The notes under the pieces: generated by a model
The model's input: the letters and a program-made list of their open reading frames with translations, nothing else
What the model was told of the DNA's origin: nothing
Database searches by the model: none
Shown here: positions 41,523 through 50,739 of the stretch, in pieces
Layout: each line of letters opens with the position of its first letter
Position numbering within the stretch: the first letter of the stretch is position 1
Made by a program: the position numbers and the translations under genes
NCBI RefSeq assembly: GCF_034258515.1
Contig: NZ_CP139438.1
Span: 2,418,001-2,482,000, forward strand
Direction of reading: 5' to 3'
From: Pseudarthrobacter oxydans
GTDB lineage: Bacteria; Actinomycetota; Actinomycetes; Actinomycetales; Micrococcaceae
DNA length: 64,000 bases

Positions 41523-43937
41523 TTAGGCCTGTCTGCCCAGCCGCTGCTCGGCTGCGGCGATGACGGGCAGGGCCTTCAGGAACGTGTCCGGGTTCAGCGA
41601 GATGGAATCAATGCCCTTGCTGATCAGGAACTCGGCAAGGTCCGGGTGGTTGCTCGGGCCCTGCCCGCAGATTCCGATCTTGATGCCGGCCGCGTGTGCT
41701 TTCTCGATGGCCTGGGCAATCATCGAACTGACGGCGGGGTCCCTTTCGTCGAACAGCCCGGCCAGCTGCTCAGAGTCGCGGTCCACGCCCAGGACCAGCT
41801 GGGTGAGGTCGTTGGAGCCAATGGAAAAGCCGTCGAAGCGCTGGGCGAACTGTTCCGCCAGCACCACGTTGGAGGGTATCTCGCACATCATGTAGAGCTG
41901 CAGCCCGGCGCTGCCCCGCACCAGGCCGTGCCCGGCCATGGCCTCTATGACCAGGTCAGCCTCGCGCAAGGTCCGGCAGAAGGGAATCATGACAATGACG
42001 TTGGCGAAACCCACTTCCTCGCGGACGCGCTTAAGGGCCCTGCATTCCAGGGCAAAGCCCTCGCGGTAGTGCTCGCTGTAATAGCGCGAGGCACCGCGGA
42101 AACCCAGCATGGGGTTTTCTTCCGCGTGTTCAAAATAGCCGCCGCCGATCAGGTGGCTGTACTCGTTGGTCTTGAAGTCGCTGAGCCGGACGATCACGGG
42201 CCTGGGGTGGAACGGCGCCGCGATCTTGGCGATCCCGGTGGCCAGCACGTCGACGAAGTACTCCTGGGGGTCCCGGTAGCCGCTGGTGAGTTTGCGGATG
42301 AGCGCTGCTTCCTCAGGGTCTGCCACCCGCTCGGGGTGCACCAGGGCCATCGGATGGATGCGGATGAGGTTGTTGATGATGAATTCCATCCGGGCCAGCC
42401 CCACTCCAGCCGCCGGCAGGCGCCACCATTTGAAGGCTGCGGCAGGACTTCCGATGTTGACCATGATGTCGGTGCCGGTGGCGGGAAGAGCCTCCATGTC
42501 CACTTCCTCCACGGTGTACTCCAGGAGTCCTTCGTACACCCGGCCTTCTTCGCCTTCCGCGCAGGACAGGGTGATGGGGTCACCGTCAGGCAGGGCTTCG
42601 GTTGCGTTGCGTGTTCCGACGACGGCGGGTACGCCCAGTTCCCGGCTCACGATCGCCGCGTGGCTGGTAGGCCCGCCGTGGTCCGTGACGATGCCCGCTG
42701 CACGCTGCATCACCGGCACCCAGTCCGGATCTGTCATCCGGGTCACCAGCACCGAGCCGTCCACGAACGATTCGATGTCCTTCGCATCCCGGATGACGCA
42801 GGCCGGCCCGTTGGCTATGGCATCACCGATCGCCGCCCCTGATGCCAGCACGCGCCCCGGCTCACGCAGGTGGTAGGTGCGGAACGTGGAGCTGCTGCGC
42901 CGGGCCTGGACCGTCTCCGGCCTGGCCTGCACCATGAACAGTTCGCCCGTTACGCCGTCTTTGGCCCATTCCATGTCCATGGGCCTGCCGTAGTGTGCCT
43001 CCACGGCAGCGGCCCAACGCGCCAGCAGGACAACTTCCTGGTCGTTCAGCACCAGGGTCTCCTGCTCCCGTTGGCTCGTTTCCACCATCCGGGTCCTCGC
43101 GTTTCCCCCGAGGCTGTAGACCATCTTGCGTTCCTTTGCGCCGCGTTCCCTGTCAATCACGGGGCTGAAGCGGTCATCGGCGAGCAGCGGTTTGAACACC
43201 TGGTATTTGTCCGGGTTGATGGTGCCCTGCACTACCGTCTCGCCGAGGCCCCAGGCGGCGCTGATAAGCACGGCCTGCGGGAACCCGGACTCCGTGTCGA
43301 TGGAGAACATGACCCCCGAAGCGCCGATGTCCGAGCGGACCATGCGCTGGACACCCACGGACAGCGCCACCTCCAGGTGGTCGTAGCCCTTCATTTCCCG
43401 GTAACTGATGGCGCGGTCCGTGAACAGCGAGGCGTAGCAGTTCCGGCAGGCTTCGAGGACGGCGCGCTCCCCCGCCACATTGAGGAACGTCTCCTGCTGG
43501 CCCGCGAAGCTGGCGTCCGGCAGGTCCTCCGCTGTGGCACTGCTGCGGACCGCAACCGCAACCTCGGGCTGGCCGGCGCGGCGGCAAAGGAGGCGGTAGT
43601 GTTCCTGGATTGCCTGCCCGGTGCTTTCCGGAAAAGTGGCTGACAGAAACAGTTCCCTGATGGCTGCCCCGGCCTGGCGCAGGGTGGCCCGCCCCGCGCG
43701 GTACTCGCCGATGTAGGCCCGGATGCGCGGCTCCAGGGCGTTGGCTTCCAGGAAAGCGCGGTAGGCAGCAGCGGTGGTGGCGAACCCTTCCGGGACCCTC
43801 ACGCCGGCCGAACGCAGGGACCGGCTCAACTCGCCCAGGGAGGCGTTCTTTCCGCCCACGGACGCGATGTCCCCTATCCCGGTGTCAGCGATCCACATGA
43901 CATGGACATCGGCACGGGGGGTTGCGGGTGCAGTCAT
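41523..43937 (-). CDS. ppsA: Phosphoenolpyruvate synthase (pyruvate, water dikinase)
   Basis: The 804-residue protein has an N-terminal ATP-grasp (GGKNASLGEL, VAVRSSATAEDLPDASFAGQQ), the phospho-His domain with GGPTSHAAIVSRELG (His426), and a C-terminal PEP barrel with GFRGASRYY, NVIVMIPFCRTLREAD, GSNDLTQLVLGVDRD and GICGQGPSN. It forms PEP, AMP and Pi from pyruvate and ATP. Start ATG 43937 lies 36 bases downstream of a DosR-like box; the GH65 fusion starts 42 bases after its stop. Confidence 0.95.
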   Translation of the reverse strand: MTAPATPRADVHVMWIADTGIGDIASVGGKNASLGELSRSLRSAGVRVPEGFATTAAAYRAFLEANALEPRIRAYIGEYRAGRATLRQAGAAIRELFLSATFPESTGQAIQEHYRLLCRRAGQPEVAVAVRSSATAEDLPDASFAGQQETFLNVAGERAVLEACRNCYASLFTDRAISYREMKGYDHLEVALSVGVQRMVRSDIGASGVMFSIDTESGFPQAVLISAAWGLGETVVQGTINPDKYQVFKPLLADDRFSPVIDRERGAKERKMVYSLGGNARTRMVETSQREQETLVLNDQEVVLLARWAAAVEAHYGRPMDMEWAKDGVTGELFMVQARPETVQARRSSSTFRTYHLREPGRVLASGAAIGDAIANGPACVIRDAKDIESFVDGSVLVTRMTDPDWVPVMQRAAGIVTDHGGPTSHAAIVSRELGVPAVVGTRNATEALPDGDPITLSCAEGEEGRVYEGLLEYTVEEVDMEALPATGTDIMVNIGSPAAAFKWWRLPAAGVGLARMEFIINNLIRIHPMALVHPERVADPEEAALIRKLTSGYRDPQEYFVDVLATGIAKIAAPFHPRPVIVRLSDFKTNEYSHLIGGGYFEHAEENPMLGFRGASRYYSEHYREGFALECRALKRVREEVGFANVIVMIPFCRTLREADLVIEAMAGHGLVRGSAGLQLYMMCEIPSNVVLAEQFAQRFDGFSIGSNDLTQLVLGVDRDSEQLAGLFDERDPAVSSMIAQAIEKAHAAGIKIGICGQGPSNHPDLAEFLISKGIDSISLNPDTFLKALPVIAAAEQRLGRQA

Positions 43938-43973
43938 GCCTTGATTCTGGGCCGTGGCGGAAGACGCCGGGCA

Positions 43974-43989
43974 GAGTCTTTGGTCCCGA
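43974..43989 (-). promoter_or_regulatory. DosR-like box 8
   Basis: On the minus strand TCGGGACCAAAGACTC closely resembles half of the mycobacterial DosR site TTSGGGACTWWAGTCCCSAA. It lies 36 bases upstream of ppsA. Confidence 0.6.
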
Positions 43990-44048
43990 GCACGGACCGC
44001 CCCCGGAACGCGCCCCTTGCCGGGCCCCGCACCAGGGCCGGCTGCCGG

Positions 44049-46604
44049 TCATACGTGGTTGGAGCGGCCCCTGATGCGCTTGTAGGCCCAGTCCGCGGCC
44101 AGGACGGCAGGCACTGCGGACAATGCCACGAGGAGTCCGGCAGGCGCCGGGGGGGCCTGCCCCAGCACGGCGGCGAGCTGGGGAATAAACAGGCAAGCCG
44201 CGAGCACAGCCAGCTCAGCCAGGATCGCCCATGCCAGGAGCCTGTTCGTGCCCCAGCCCAGCTGCCAGGGCGGAACGGTTGCACTCCGGCAGGCAAAGGC
44301 GTTGGCCAGCTGGCCCAGCACCACCGCTGTGAAAGCGGCACCTGAGGCGGCCATCAGCAGCCCGGGCTCCGGCGTCTCGCCGCGGTCCCAGCCACCGCCA
44401 AAGAGCACCGCGGAGAATGCGGCCATTTCGATGACGGCCTCCACGGGGCCAAGCACGCAGAAGACGCGCACCATCAGTTTCCGGTCCATCAGGTGCCGCC
44501 GTTCCGGGGGCCGCGCAAGCACGCGTTTGCCCGGCTGCTCAGCGCCCAGGGCCAGGGCCGGCAGCAGGTCGGTTCCGATGTCCAGGGCAAGGATCTGCAG
44601 GACGCCGAGGGCCAGCGGAAACTGCCCGCCGGAGAGCGCCCAGATAACAAACGGGGTCAGCTCCGCCACGTTGTCCGTGAGGTGGTAGGTAAGGAATCTG
44701 TGGATGTTGGCGTAGGTGGCCCTGCCCTGTTCGATGGCGGCCACGATGGTTCCGAAGTGGTCATCGAGGAGGACCAGGTCGGCCGCTTCGCGTGCGACAT
44801 CGGTGCCGCTTAAGCCCATGGCCACCCCGATGTCCGCTTCGCGCAGGGCCGGGCCGTCGTTCACACCGTCTCCGGTCATGGCCACCACGTGTCCCCGGGA
44901 CTGCAGCGCCCTGGCAACCCGCAGCTTCTGCTCCGGGGAAACCCTGCTCACCACCACCCCGTCGCGGTCCAGGAGCGCGCCGAGCAACTGCTCGTCGTCC
45001 GGGAGCTCCGTGCCTTCCAGCACCCGTTCGGGAACCCCCATCAACCCGATCTCACGCGCGATGGCCGCGGCAGTGCCCGGATGGTCACCGGTGATCATGG
45101 CGAGTTTGAGACCGGCATTGCGGGCGGTCCGGATGACCTCGCCGACGTCCGGCCGGGGCGGATCATGAAGCCCGATCAGGCCCAGCAGCTCGAGGCCGCG
45201 TTCGATGTCCTCGGCGGGGCGGGACTCCCAGAGGTCCGGCGCGCCCTCCAGCTTCCGCCGCGCCACGGCGATGACACGCAGCCCCCGTGAGGCCATCAGA
45301 TGGACCTGTTCCCCGACCGGTTCGGGCACGGCGCCGCAGAGCGGAAGAACCGCCTCCGGGGCGCCCTTGCAGAACAGGTCCTGTCCGACGATCGCCGATT
45401 CCCGCCGTCGTACGGGATCGAAGGGGAGCCTGCGCGAAGGCACCCTCCCGTCGCCTGCTGCCCCTGTCAGCCGCCGTGCCAGCACGTCGATGGCCGCTTC
45501 CATTGGGTCGCCGGAGGCCCGCCACTGTCCTTCGTGCAGTTCGGCGCGGCCTTGTGAGGCGGCAAGGGCCGCGAGCGCAGTTTCGGCGGCTTTGTCCTTT
45601 CCCTCCCCCAGGACTGTCCCTTCCGGGTTGTACCCGTCGCCGGCAATGTGTACCTCTCCTTGGGAGGTGAAGACCTCGACGGCGTTCATCCTGTTCTGGG
45701 TCAGTGTGCCCGTCTTGTCCGTACAGATGAACGTGGTGGACCCAAGGGTCTCCACCGCCTCAAGGTTGCGGACCAGCGCATTGCGGGCAGCCATGCGCTG
45801 GGCGCCCATCGCGAGCGACAGCGTCACCGTGGGCAGCAGGCCCTCGGGAACAAGGGCAACGGCGACGCCGATGGCGAAGAGGAAGGAATCCCGCCACTGG
45901 ATGCCCACCAGCAGGGACACCAGGAAAAAGACGGCGGCAATTGCCAGGGCAACGGATGCCACCACGCGGACGATCCGGCGCAGTTCCAAGGACAGCGGAG
46001 TGGGTGGGGAAACGGCTCCGCTGGTCAGGAGCGCGATCCCGGCCAGCCGGGTCCTGGCGCCCGTGGCCGAAACGGCGGCCTCCGCGTTGCCGTTGACCAG
46101 GAACGTCCCGCCCCAGGCAGGATCGCCGCCGGCTTTCGGCACCGGTTCGCTCTCCCCGGTCAGCATGGATTCGTCCACGGTGCAGGACGCAGCGGTGACC
46201 AGCACGACGTCGGCGGGGATGCGGTCTCCGGCGGCCAGCAGCACGACGTCGTTGATCACCAGTTCACTGGCATGGACTTTCCGGACGCGCCCGTCCCGCC
46301 GCACCAGTACGTCAGCGGGCAGCAGTCCCCGCAGTTTCGCCGCCGCGTGCTGGGCGCGTTCCTGCTGGATGTGGGCAAAGACGCCGTTGACAAGGACGAC
46401 GACGATAATCGCCACGCCCAGTTGCGGCATGTCCGCGAGGAAGGCAAGGCCCGCCGCGCACCACAGCATGAGGGCGAAGAAGTGCGTCAGCTCCCCCCAG
46501 AGTTTCCGCCACTGGGGCACCGGTTTCTCGGCCGGAAGGAGGTTGGGGCCTGCCTGCTTCAGGAGATCCGCGGCCTGGACCGAGGTCAGGCCAGCCGCGG
46601 TCAT
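44049..46604 (-). CDS. P2-type cation-transporting P-type ATPase
   Basis: ATG 46604 (MTAAGLTSVQAADLL) overlaps the stop of the upstream stress protein by one base. The 851-residue pump has TGESEPVP, VPEGLLPTVTLSLAMGAQRM in TM4, CTDKTGTLTQNRMN with Asp296, and MTGDGVNDGPALREADIGVAMG. The C-terminal membrane domain has a cation-ATPase_C pattern. The ion is not certain; the PEGLLP motif suggests Ca2+, Na+ or H+. Confidence 0.9.
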   Translation of the reverse strand: MTAAGLTSVQAADLLKQAGPNLLPAEKPVPQWRKLWGELTHFFALMLWCAAGLAFLADMPQLGVAIIVVVLVNGVFAHIQQERAQHAAAKLRGLLPADVLVRRDGRVRKVHASELVINDVVLLAAGDRIPADVVLVTAASCTVDESMLTGESEPVPKAGGDPAWGGTFLVNGNAEAAVSATGARTRLAGIALLTSGAVSPPTPLSLELRRIVRVVASVALAIAAVFFLVSLLVGIQWRDSFLFAIGVAVALVPEGLLPTVTLSLAMGAQRMAARNALVRNLEAVETLGSTTFICTDKTGTLTQNRMNAVEVFTSQGEVHIAGDGYNPEGTVLGEGKDKAAETALAALAASQGRAELHEGQWRASGDPMEAAIDVLARRLTGAAGDGRVPSRRLPFDPVRRRESAIVGQDLFCKGAPEAVLPLCGAVPEPVGEQVHLMASRGLRVIAVARRKLEGAPDLWESRPAEDIERGLELLGLIGLHDPPRPDVGEVIRTARNAGLKLAMITGDHPGTAAAIAREIGLMGVPERVLEGTELPDDEQLLGALLDRDGVVVSRVSPEQKLRVARALQSRGHVVAMTGDGVNDGPALREADIGVAMGLSGTDVAREAADLVLLDDHFGTIVAAIEQGRATYANIHRFLTYHLTDNVAELTPFVIWALSGGQFPLALGVLQILALDIGTDLLPALALGAEQPGKRVLARPPERRHLMDRKLMVRVFCVLGPVEAVIEMAAFSAVLFGGGWDRGETPEPGLLMAASGAAFTAVVLGQLANAFACRSATVPPWQLGWGTNRLLAWAILAELAVLAACLFIPQLAAVLGQAPPAPAGLLVALSAVPAVLAADWAYKRIRGRSNHV

Positions 46605-47071
46605 CACACGACGTCCGCCTCCTGGCCCACCAGGAGCACCGGGCACACGGACCGTGCGGCGCACGCCTTGCTGACGGAGCCCATGCTGGTTCCCAGGAAC
46701 CCTCCCTCACCGTGCCGCCCGACTACCAGAAGCTGTGCCCGCCGGCTCTCCTCCACGAGGACCTTGCCCGGCGGCCCGAACTTCACCGTTACACCGACAT
46801 CTTCGGGCCGGTCGCCGGAGAATGCCCTCCCCAGGGCTTCGTCCACCAACCGGCGGGCCGCGTCCTCAAGCCTCGCGGTAAATTGGCGGTCGGCGCCTTC
46901 AAGGTGGGGCAGCACCAGGTAGTCCGGCATGCCGATGCAGGTGATGACCTCCAGCCGGGCGCCAAGGCGGGCCGCGAGGGTGCCCGCGTACCTCAGGGCT
47001 GCCGATGAGAATTCTGACCCGTCGACACCCACAATGACGGGCTTGGACACTGTTTCTGCTTTCATATCCAC
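46604..47071 (-). CDS. Universal stress protein (single domain)
   Basis: The 155-residue UspA domain has PVIVGVDGSEFSSAALRYAG and GRHGEGGFLGTSMGS (intact ATP loop). GTG 47071 has AGGGA at six bases; ATG 47065 is also possible. Translation couples to the ATPase gene. Box 9 lies 28 bases upstream. Confidence 0.9.
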   Translation of the reverse strand: MDMKAETVSKPVIVGVDGSEFSSAALRYAGTLAARLGARLEVITCIGMPDYLVLPHLEGADRQFTARLEDAARRLVDEALGRAFSGDRPEDVGVTVKFGPPGKVLVEESRRAQLLVVGRHGEGGFLGTSMGSVSKACAARSVCPVLLVGQEADVV

Positions 47072-47099
47072 CAGATTCCCTACTGGCGGCGGCCGTGGG

Positions 47100-47115
47100 A
47101 AGGGCCGAAGGTCAT
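47100..47115 (-). promoter_or_regulatory. DosR-like box 9
   Basis: On the minus strand ATGACCTTCGGCCCTT matches 12 of 15 positions, 28 bases upstream of the universal stress protein. Confidence 0.7.
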
Positions 47116-47132
47116 GCCGGCCCCCTGCCGTT

Positions 47133-49112
47133 TCAGCCTCGGCCCACGGGCTTTTTCGGCCTGGGTCCGTGCAGCGCCCTCAACCCGTTCAAGATTGTGG
47201 CCAGGTCCACGAGTTCCTGGAGGAGTGCCCCCGTGACGGCCGGGATGTACCCGGTCATGGCAACAGCCATGAGCCCGATGCTGAGGCCTATTCCTGTCCA
47301 GATGCTCACCAGGGCCACAGCGACGGTGCGTTTCCCGATTTCGACGGCAACGGCGACTTTGGACAGGTCGTCGAGCATGATCACCACGTCTGCCGACTCA
47401 CTCGCGGCTGTAGCGCCCTTGGCCCCCATGGCTATCCCCACGTCCGCCGCCGCGAGCACAGGGGCGTCATTGACGCCGTCGCCCACCATCAGCACCGGTC
47501 GCTCCCGCACGCCGGCCACCGTGTTGACCTTGTCCTCGGGAAGGCAGTCCGCCTGCACGTGCCGGATGCCTGCCTCTTCGGCAATGTGCGCCGCGGTCCC
47601 CCGGGCATCACCGGTCAGCAGCATGGTGTGGCGGATTCCCAGGCGGTGCAGCCGGGCAAGCGTCTGCCCTGCGTCGGCGCGCAGCGGGTCCTTCATGATG
47701 AGGGCACCTGCGTAGGTGCCGTTCACGGCCACGTAGACCGCCAGCTGCCCGCTGCGCAGGGCGGCTTCACGGAAGCCCCGTGCTGAGCTGCGGACCAGGC
47801 CCGCCTTGCCCACCACCACCGTGTCCCCGCCGCATACCGCCTCCACCCCCTGGGTGGCATGTTCCGTAGCCCGGGTAACCGGCAGGAGTTCAAGGTCGCG
47901 CAGGGCGGCAGCTTCAATGACGGAGGCTGCCAGGACGTGCGAGGAGTATTGCTCTGCGGAGGCGGCAAGCTGCAGGATCCGCGCAGGGTTCATCGATCCG
48001 CTTCCCGCCCCTCCCGGTGCTGCCTGCACGGTATCCAGGACGGGCCGCCCGGAGGTCAGCGTTCCTGTCTTGTCGAACACCGCGGTCCTGGCCTTGGCCA
48101 GCTGCTCGAGGGTCCCGCTGTTCTTGATGATGATGCCCTTGTGGGCGGCCTGGCTGGTACCGGCCAGGAAGGCCACCGGCGCGGCGATCAGGAGCGGGCA
48201 CGGAGTTGCCACCACCAGGACCTGGGCGATCCGCACGGGATCCCCTGAAAGAAGCCACGCGGTTGCAGCCATGAGGACCGCGAGCGCGGTAAACGGAACG
48301 GCGTAGCGGTCCGCCAGGCGGACCACCGGGGCGCGGCTGGACGCCGCCTCCTCCACCAGGGCGATGATGCGGCTGTATTGCGAATCGTCCGCGGTCGCGG
48401 CGGCCCGCATTCTGATGGCCGTCTCGCCGTTGACCGAGCCGCTGAGCAGGAGGTCGCCCCGGACCCGCTCAACCGGGAGGCTTTCGCCCGTCAGCGAGGA
48501 TTCATCCATGCTGGCAGCGTCCGAGAGGAGCTCCCCGTCCACTGGTACGAGCTCGGAGGGACGCACTACCAGCACGTCCCCTGGCAGCACTTCGCCAACC
48601 GGGGTGTCCTCCAGGACTGATCCGGGGGCTTCCCTGTGCGCGAACCGCGGAGCCCTGTCCAGCAGCGCCCTCAGCTCCCGTGCTGCGCGTCCCTGGGCAA
48701 AGGTTTCCAGCGCTTCCCCGCCGGAAAGCATGAGGATGACCACCAAGGCAGCAAGGTACTCACCCACCCACACAGTGCTGCCAATGGCCATGAGTGCCAG
48801 GACGTCGATCCCCCAACGGCCCTGGCGCAGGGAACGGAACATTGACACGGCACGGGTCACGGCGACGACGGCGGCATAGGCAGACGCGCCGAGCCGGGCC
48901 GGCTGCCCCAGGCCGGACTGCAGCAACAGTCCCGTCACCGCGAGCATCAGGCATGTCAATGCCACCAGCGGGTACAGCCGGACAAACGCGATGCCCCTGC
49001 CCGCCAGGGACGTGCGGGGCTGCTCGGGGTTCGCCGCCTGCAGCGGCCCCAGGGACGTGCCGGGCGGACCGGCCGGCCGACCCTCAGGCAAAACCTGCCC
49101 GCGCCGGGTCAT
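47133..49112 (-). CDS. P1B-type heavy-metal P-type ATPase without HMA domain
   Basis: The 659-residue pump has TGESLPV, the TM6 metal motif VATPCPLLIAAP (TPC, not CPC), FDKTGTLTSG with Asp347 and VGDGVNDAPVLAAADVGIAMGAKG. SSHVLAASV replaces the usual SEHPLA. Eight or so membrane helices are apparent; there is no N-terminal metal-binding domain. Start 49112 overlaps the end of the PNPOx gene by 29 bases, so the two are coupled. Confidence 0.87.
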   Translation of the reverse strand: MTRRGQVLPEGRPAGPPGTSLGPLQAANPEQPRTSLAGRGIAFVRLYPLVALTCLMLAVTGLLLQSGLGQPARLGASAYAAVVAVTRAVSMFRSLRQGRWGIDVLALMAIGSTVWVGEYLAALVVILMLSGGEALETFAQGRAARELRALLDRAPRFAHREAPGSVLEDTPVGEVLPGDVLVVRPSELVPVDGELLSDAASMDESSLTGESLPVERVRGDLLLSGSVNGETAIRMRAAATADDSQYSRIIALVEEAASSRAPVVRLADRYAVPFTALAVLMAATAWLLSGDPVRIAQVLVVATPCPLLIAAPVAFLAGTSQAAHKGIIIKNSGTLEQLAKARTAVFDKTGTLTSGRPVLDTVQAAPGGAGSGSMNPARILQLAASAEQYSSHVLAASVIEAAALRDLELLPVTRATEHATQGVEAVCGGDTVVVGKAGLVRSSARGFREAALRSGQLAVYVAVNGTYAGALIMKDPLRADAGQTLARLHRLGIRHTMLLTGDARGTAAHIAEEAGIRHVQADCLPEDKVNTVAGVRERPVLMVGDGVNDAPVLAAADVGIAMGAKGATAASESADVVIMLDDLSKVAVAVEIGKRTVAVALVSIWTGIGLSIGLMAVAMTGYIPAVTGALLQELVDLATILNGLRALHGPRPKKPVGRG

Positions 49113-49566
49113 CCAGGTGGCTCCACCAGGTCAGCGGCGAAGTGATCTTGAAGCGCCGGCCGGTCACCGCCGTCGGAGTTATCCGCACAAAGTAGTCCTT
49201 GTGCCCCGCCTGCCACGGAAAAAGGGTGAGCCCGACGCCGGTCATCAGGTCCGGGGAAGGTTCAAGGACAACCGCATGGCCCTTCACCTCGACGCTCCAC
49301 GCGGTTTGCGTTCCCTGGTCGGTGCCGTCGGCTTCCAGGGCGACGGCGGCGGGCCCGGCGGCCGCGTGAAGTTTCGTTCCTTCTCCGGTGCGGAAGACCA
49401 CCGACTCATGGTCCACCTTGTAGTTCACGGGGAAGATTTCCGGATGGCCGTCAACCAGGACGGCGAGGTGGCCAACCGATACTGTCCGCAGGAGATCCCA
49501 GCAGGCACTGGCGCCAAGGACCTCCACTGCCGATGAGGCGTCCCGTTCCGGTGAGTTGTTGAGCAT
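49084..49566 (-). CDS. PNPOx-like flavin-binding protein
   Basis: The 160-residue split-barrel protein shares CWDLLRTVSVGHLAVLVDGHPEI, FPVNYKVDHESVVFRTGEGTKL, AWSVEVKGHAVVL and VTGRRFKI with the paralogues at 31747 and 50254. A box lies 34 bases upstream. It is the first gene of an operon with the P1B ATPase. Confidence 0.88.
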   Translation of the reverse strand: MLNNSPERDASSAVEVLGASACWDLLRTVSVGHLAVLVDGHPEIFPVNYKVDHESVVFRTGEGTKLHAAAGPAAVALEADGTDQGTQTAWSVEVKGHAVVLEPSPDLMTGVGLTLFPWQAGHKDYFVRITPTAVTGRRFKITSPLTWWSHLDDPARAGFA

Positions 49567-49600
49567 ACAGCTGAACGTACTGCCACCCCTCGGCCGCCGC

Positions 49601-49616
49601 TAGGGCATTTAGGCCC
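49601..49616 (-). promoter_or_regulatory. DosR-like box 10
   Basis: GGGCCTAAATGCCCTA on the minus strand has inverted GGGC/GCCC halves and matches 10 of 15 positions. It is 34 bases upstream of the PNPOx gene. Confidence 0.5.
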
Positions 49617-49632
49617 GGAGCCCGCCTCCCGT

Positions 49633-49648
49633 ATGACCTTCGCCCCTC
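49633..49648 (+). promoter_or_regulatory. DosR-like box 11
   Basis: ATGACCTTCGCCCCTC matches 11 of 15 positions, 74 bases upstream of the flavodoxin gene. Confidence 0.5.
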
Positions 49649-49722
49649 CCGCCCAGGCCCGGCGGCGCGCATTCTTGAAAGGGAACCCCGGCTTCCGCCC
49701 GTCCATGAAAGGGACCAGGACC

Positions 49723-50187
49723 ATGAAGGCATTCGTCGTCTATGACTCCGCCTACGGCAACACCAGGACCATCGCCGAAGCCCTGGCGGCGGGCCTGGGC
49801 AGCATGGCCGCTGCCGTTCCCGTAGACCGTTTCGATCCCGGTTCAGTCCAGTCCGGCGATCTCCTTGTGGTCGGCAGTCCCATCAATGGCTGGCGCCCGA
49901 CCCCCAAAATCACCCAGGCGCTCGCCGATCTTGCGGCCCGTGGACTGTCAGGGGTCCGGGCCGCCGCGTTCGACACCAGGCTCAAGCTCTTCATCCACGG
50001 GGATGCGGCCAGGAAAATCAGCCGGGCACTCAAGGACGCCGGCGCAAGCATTGTCGCCGGCCCCATGGCCTTCCATGTCAAGGGCAGCGAAGGCCCTCTT
50101 CGCAAAGGGGAGGTTGACCGCGCAGCTGCGTGGGCTGAAACGCTTCTCTCGCGCCTGCAGGACCAGGGCAGCCACAGGGAAGCCTGA
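49723..50187 (+). CDS. Flavodoxin-domain protein
   Basis: ATG 49723 gives MKAFVVYDSAYGNTRTIAEAL, an FMN phosphate loop (S-x-Y-G-N-T). The 154 residues continue with LLVVGSPINGWRPTPKITQAL and a C-terminal KGEVDRAAAWAETLL helix. It probably carries electrons with FMN. An ORF extension upstream to 49633 covers the box and lacks flavodoxin features. Confidence 0.88.
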   Translation: MKAFVVYDSAYGNTRTIAEALAAGLGSMAAAVPVDRFDPGSVQSGDLLVVGSPINGWRPTPKITQALADLAARGLSGVRAAAFDTRLKLFIHGDAARKISRALKDAGASIVAGPMAFHVKGSEGPLRKGEVDRAAAWAETLLSRLQDQGSHREA

Positions 50188-50204
50188 ACTCGCGGACAGG
50201 TCAA

Positions 50205-50220
50205 AGGTCTTTGGGCCCTT
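50205..50220 (+). promoter_or_regulatory. DosR-like box 12
   Basis: AGGTCTTTGGGCCCTT matches 11 of 15 positions, 33 bases upstream of the PNPOx gene. Confidence 0.6.
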
Positions 50221-50253
50221 TCAGGGCTGTGGCCGGCGCCGTAGGATCTGGAC

Positions 50254-50724
50254 ATGACCGACAAGAACATGGTGCCAGAAGCTGAGATCCTTGACTCCGA
50301 CGAGTGCTGGAAACTACTGGAACACACCAGCGTGGGACGTCTTGGCGTCGTCGTGGACGGCCAGCCTGATGTGTTCCCGGTGGGCTTCAAGGTTGACGGC
50401 CAGGGCCTTGTTTTCCGGACAGGGAGTGGAACCAAGCTGCAGGCCATTGAAGCCAACCCGCTGGTTGCCTTGGAAGCGGACAGCGTCAGCGCCGAGTTTG
50501 GCCTGGCCTGGAGCGTTGTGGTCAAGGGCAGGGCGGTCCAGGACGATGCCGCGGGGCCGGCACTGAACGAGACGCGACGGGGGCTCTTTCCCTGGCAGGG
50601 TGTAGGCAAGGACCACCTCATCCGGATTGTTCCCCAGTCGGTGACGGGCAGGAGGTTCACCCTGTCCGCCTCCGGTACCTGGCGCACCCCGCTGGACGAG
50701 GCCACCCGCGCAGGATTCGAATAG
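50254..50724 (+). CDS. PNPOx-like flavin-binding protein
   Basis: The 156-residue split-barrel protein has CWKLLEHTSVGRLGVVVDGQPDV, FPVGFKVDGQGLVFRTGSGTKL, AWSVVVKGRAV and VTGRRFTL. It is the third PNPOx paralogue in 19 kb. The DUF5655 gene starts 15 bases downstream, so they likely form an operon. Confidence 0.9.
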   Translation: MTDKNMVPEAEILDSDECWKLLEHTSVGRLGVVVDGQPDVFPVGFKVDGQGLVFRTGSGTKLQAIEANPLVALEADSVSAEFGLAWSVVVKGRAVQDDAAGPALNETRRGLFPWQGVGKDHLIRIVPQSVTGRRFTLSASGTWRTPLDEATRAGFE

Positions 50725-50739
50725 ACCCCGCCCGTTCCC

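Noticed and set aside
38382..42842. Very long open frame (1486 codons) on the plus strand
   Set aside because: It is antisense to the GH65 fusion and ppsA, which have complete family motifs. High GC leaves the opposite frame open by codon bias, and its product has no recognisable domain.
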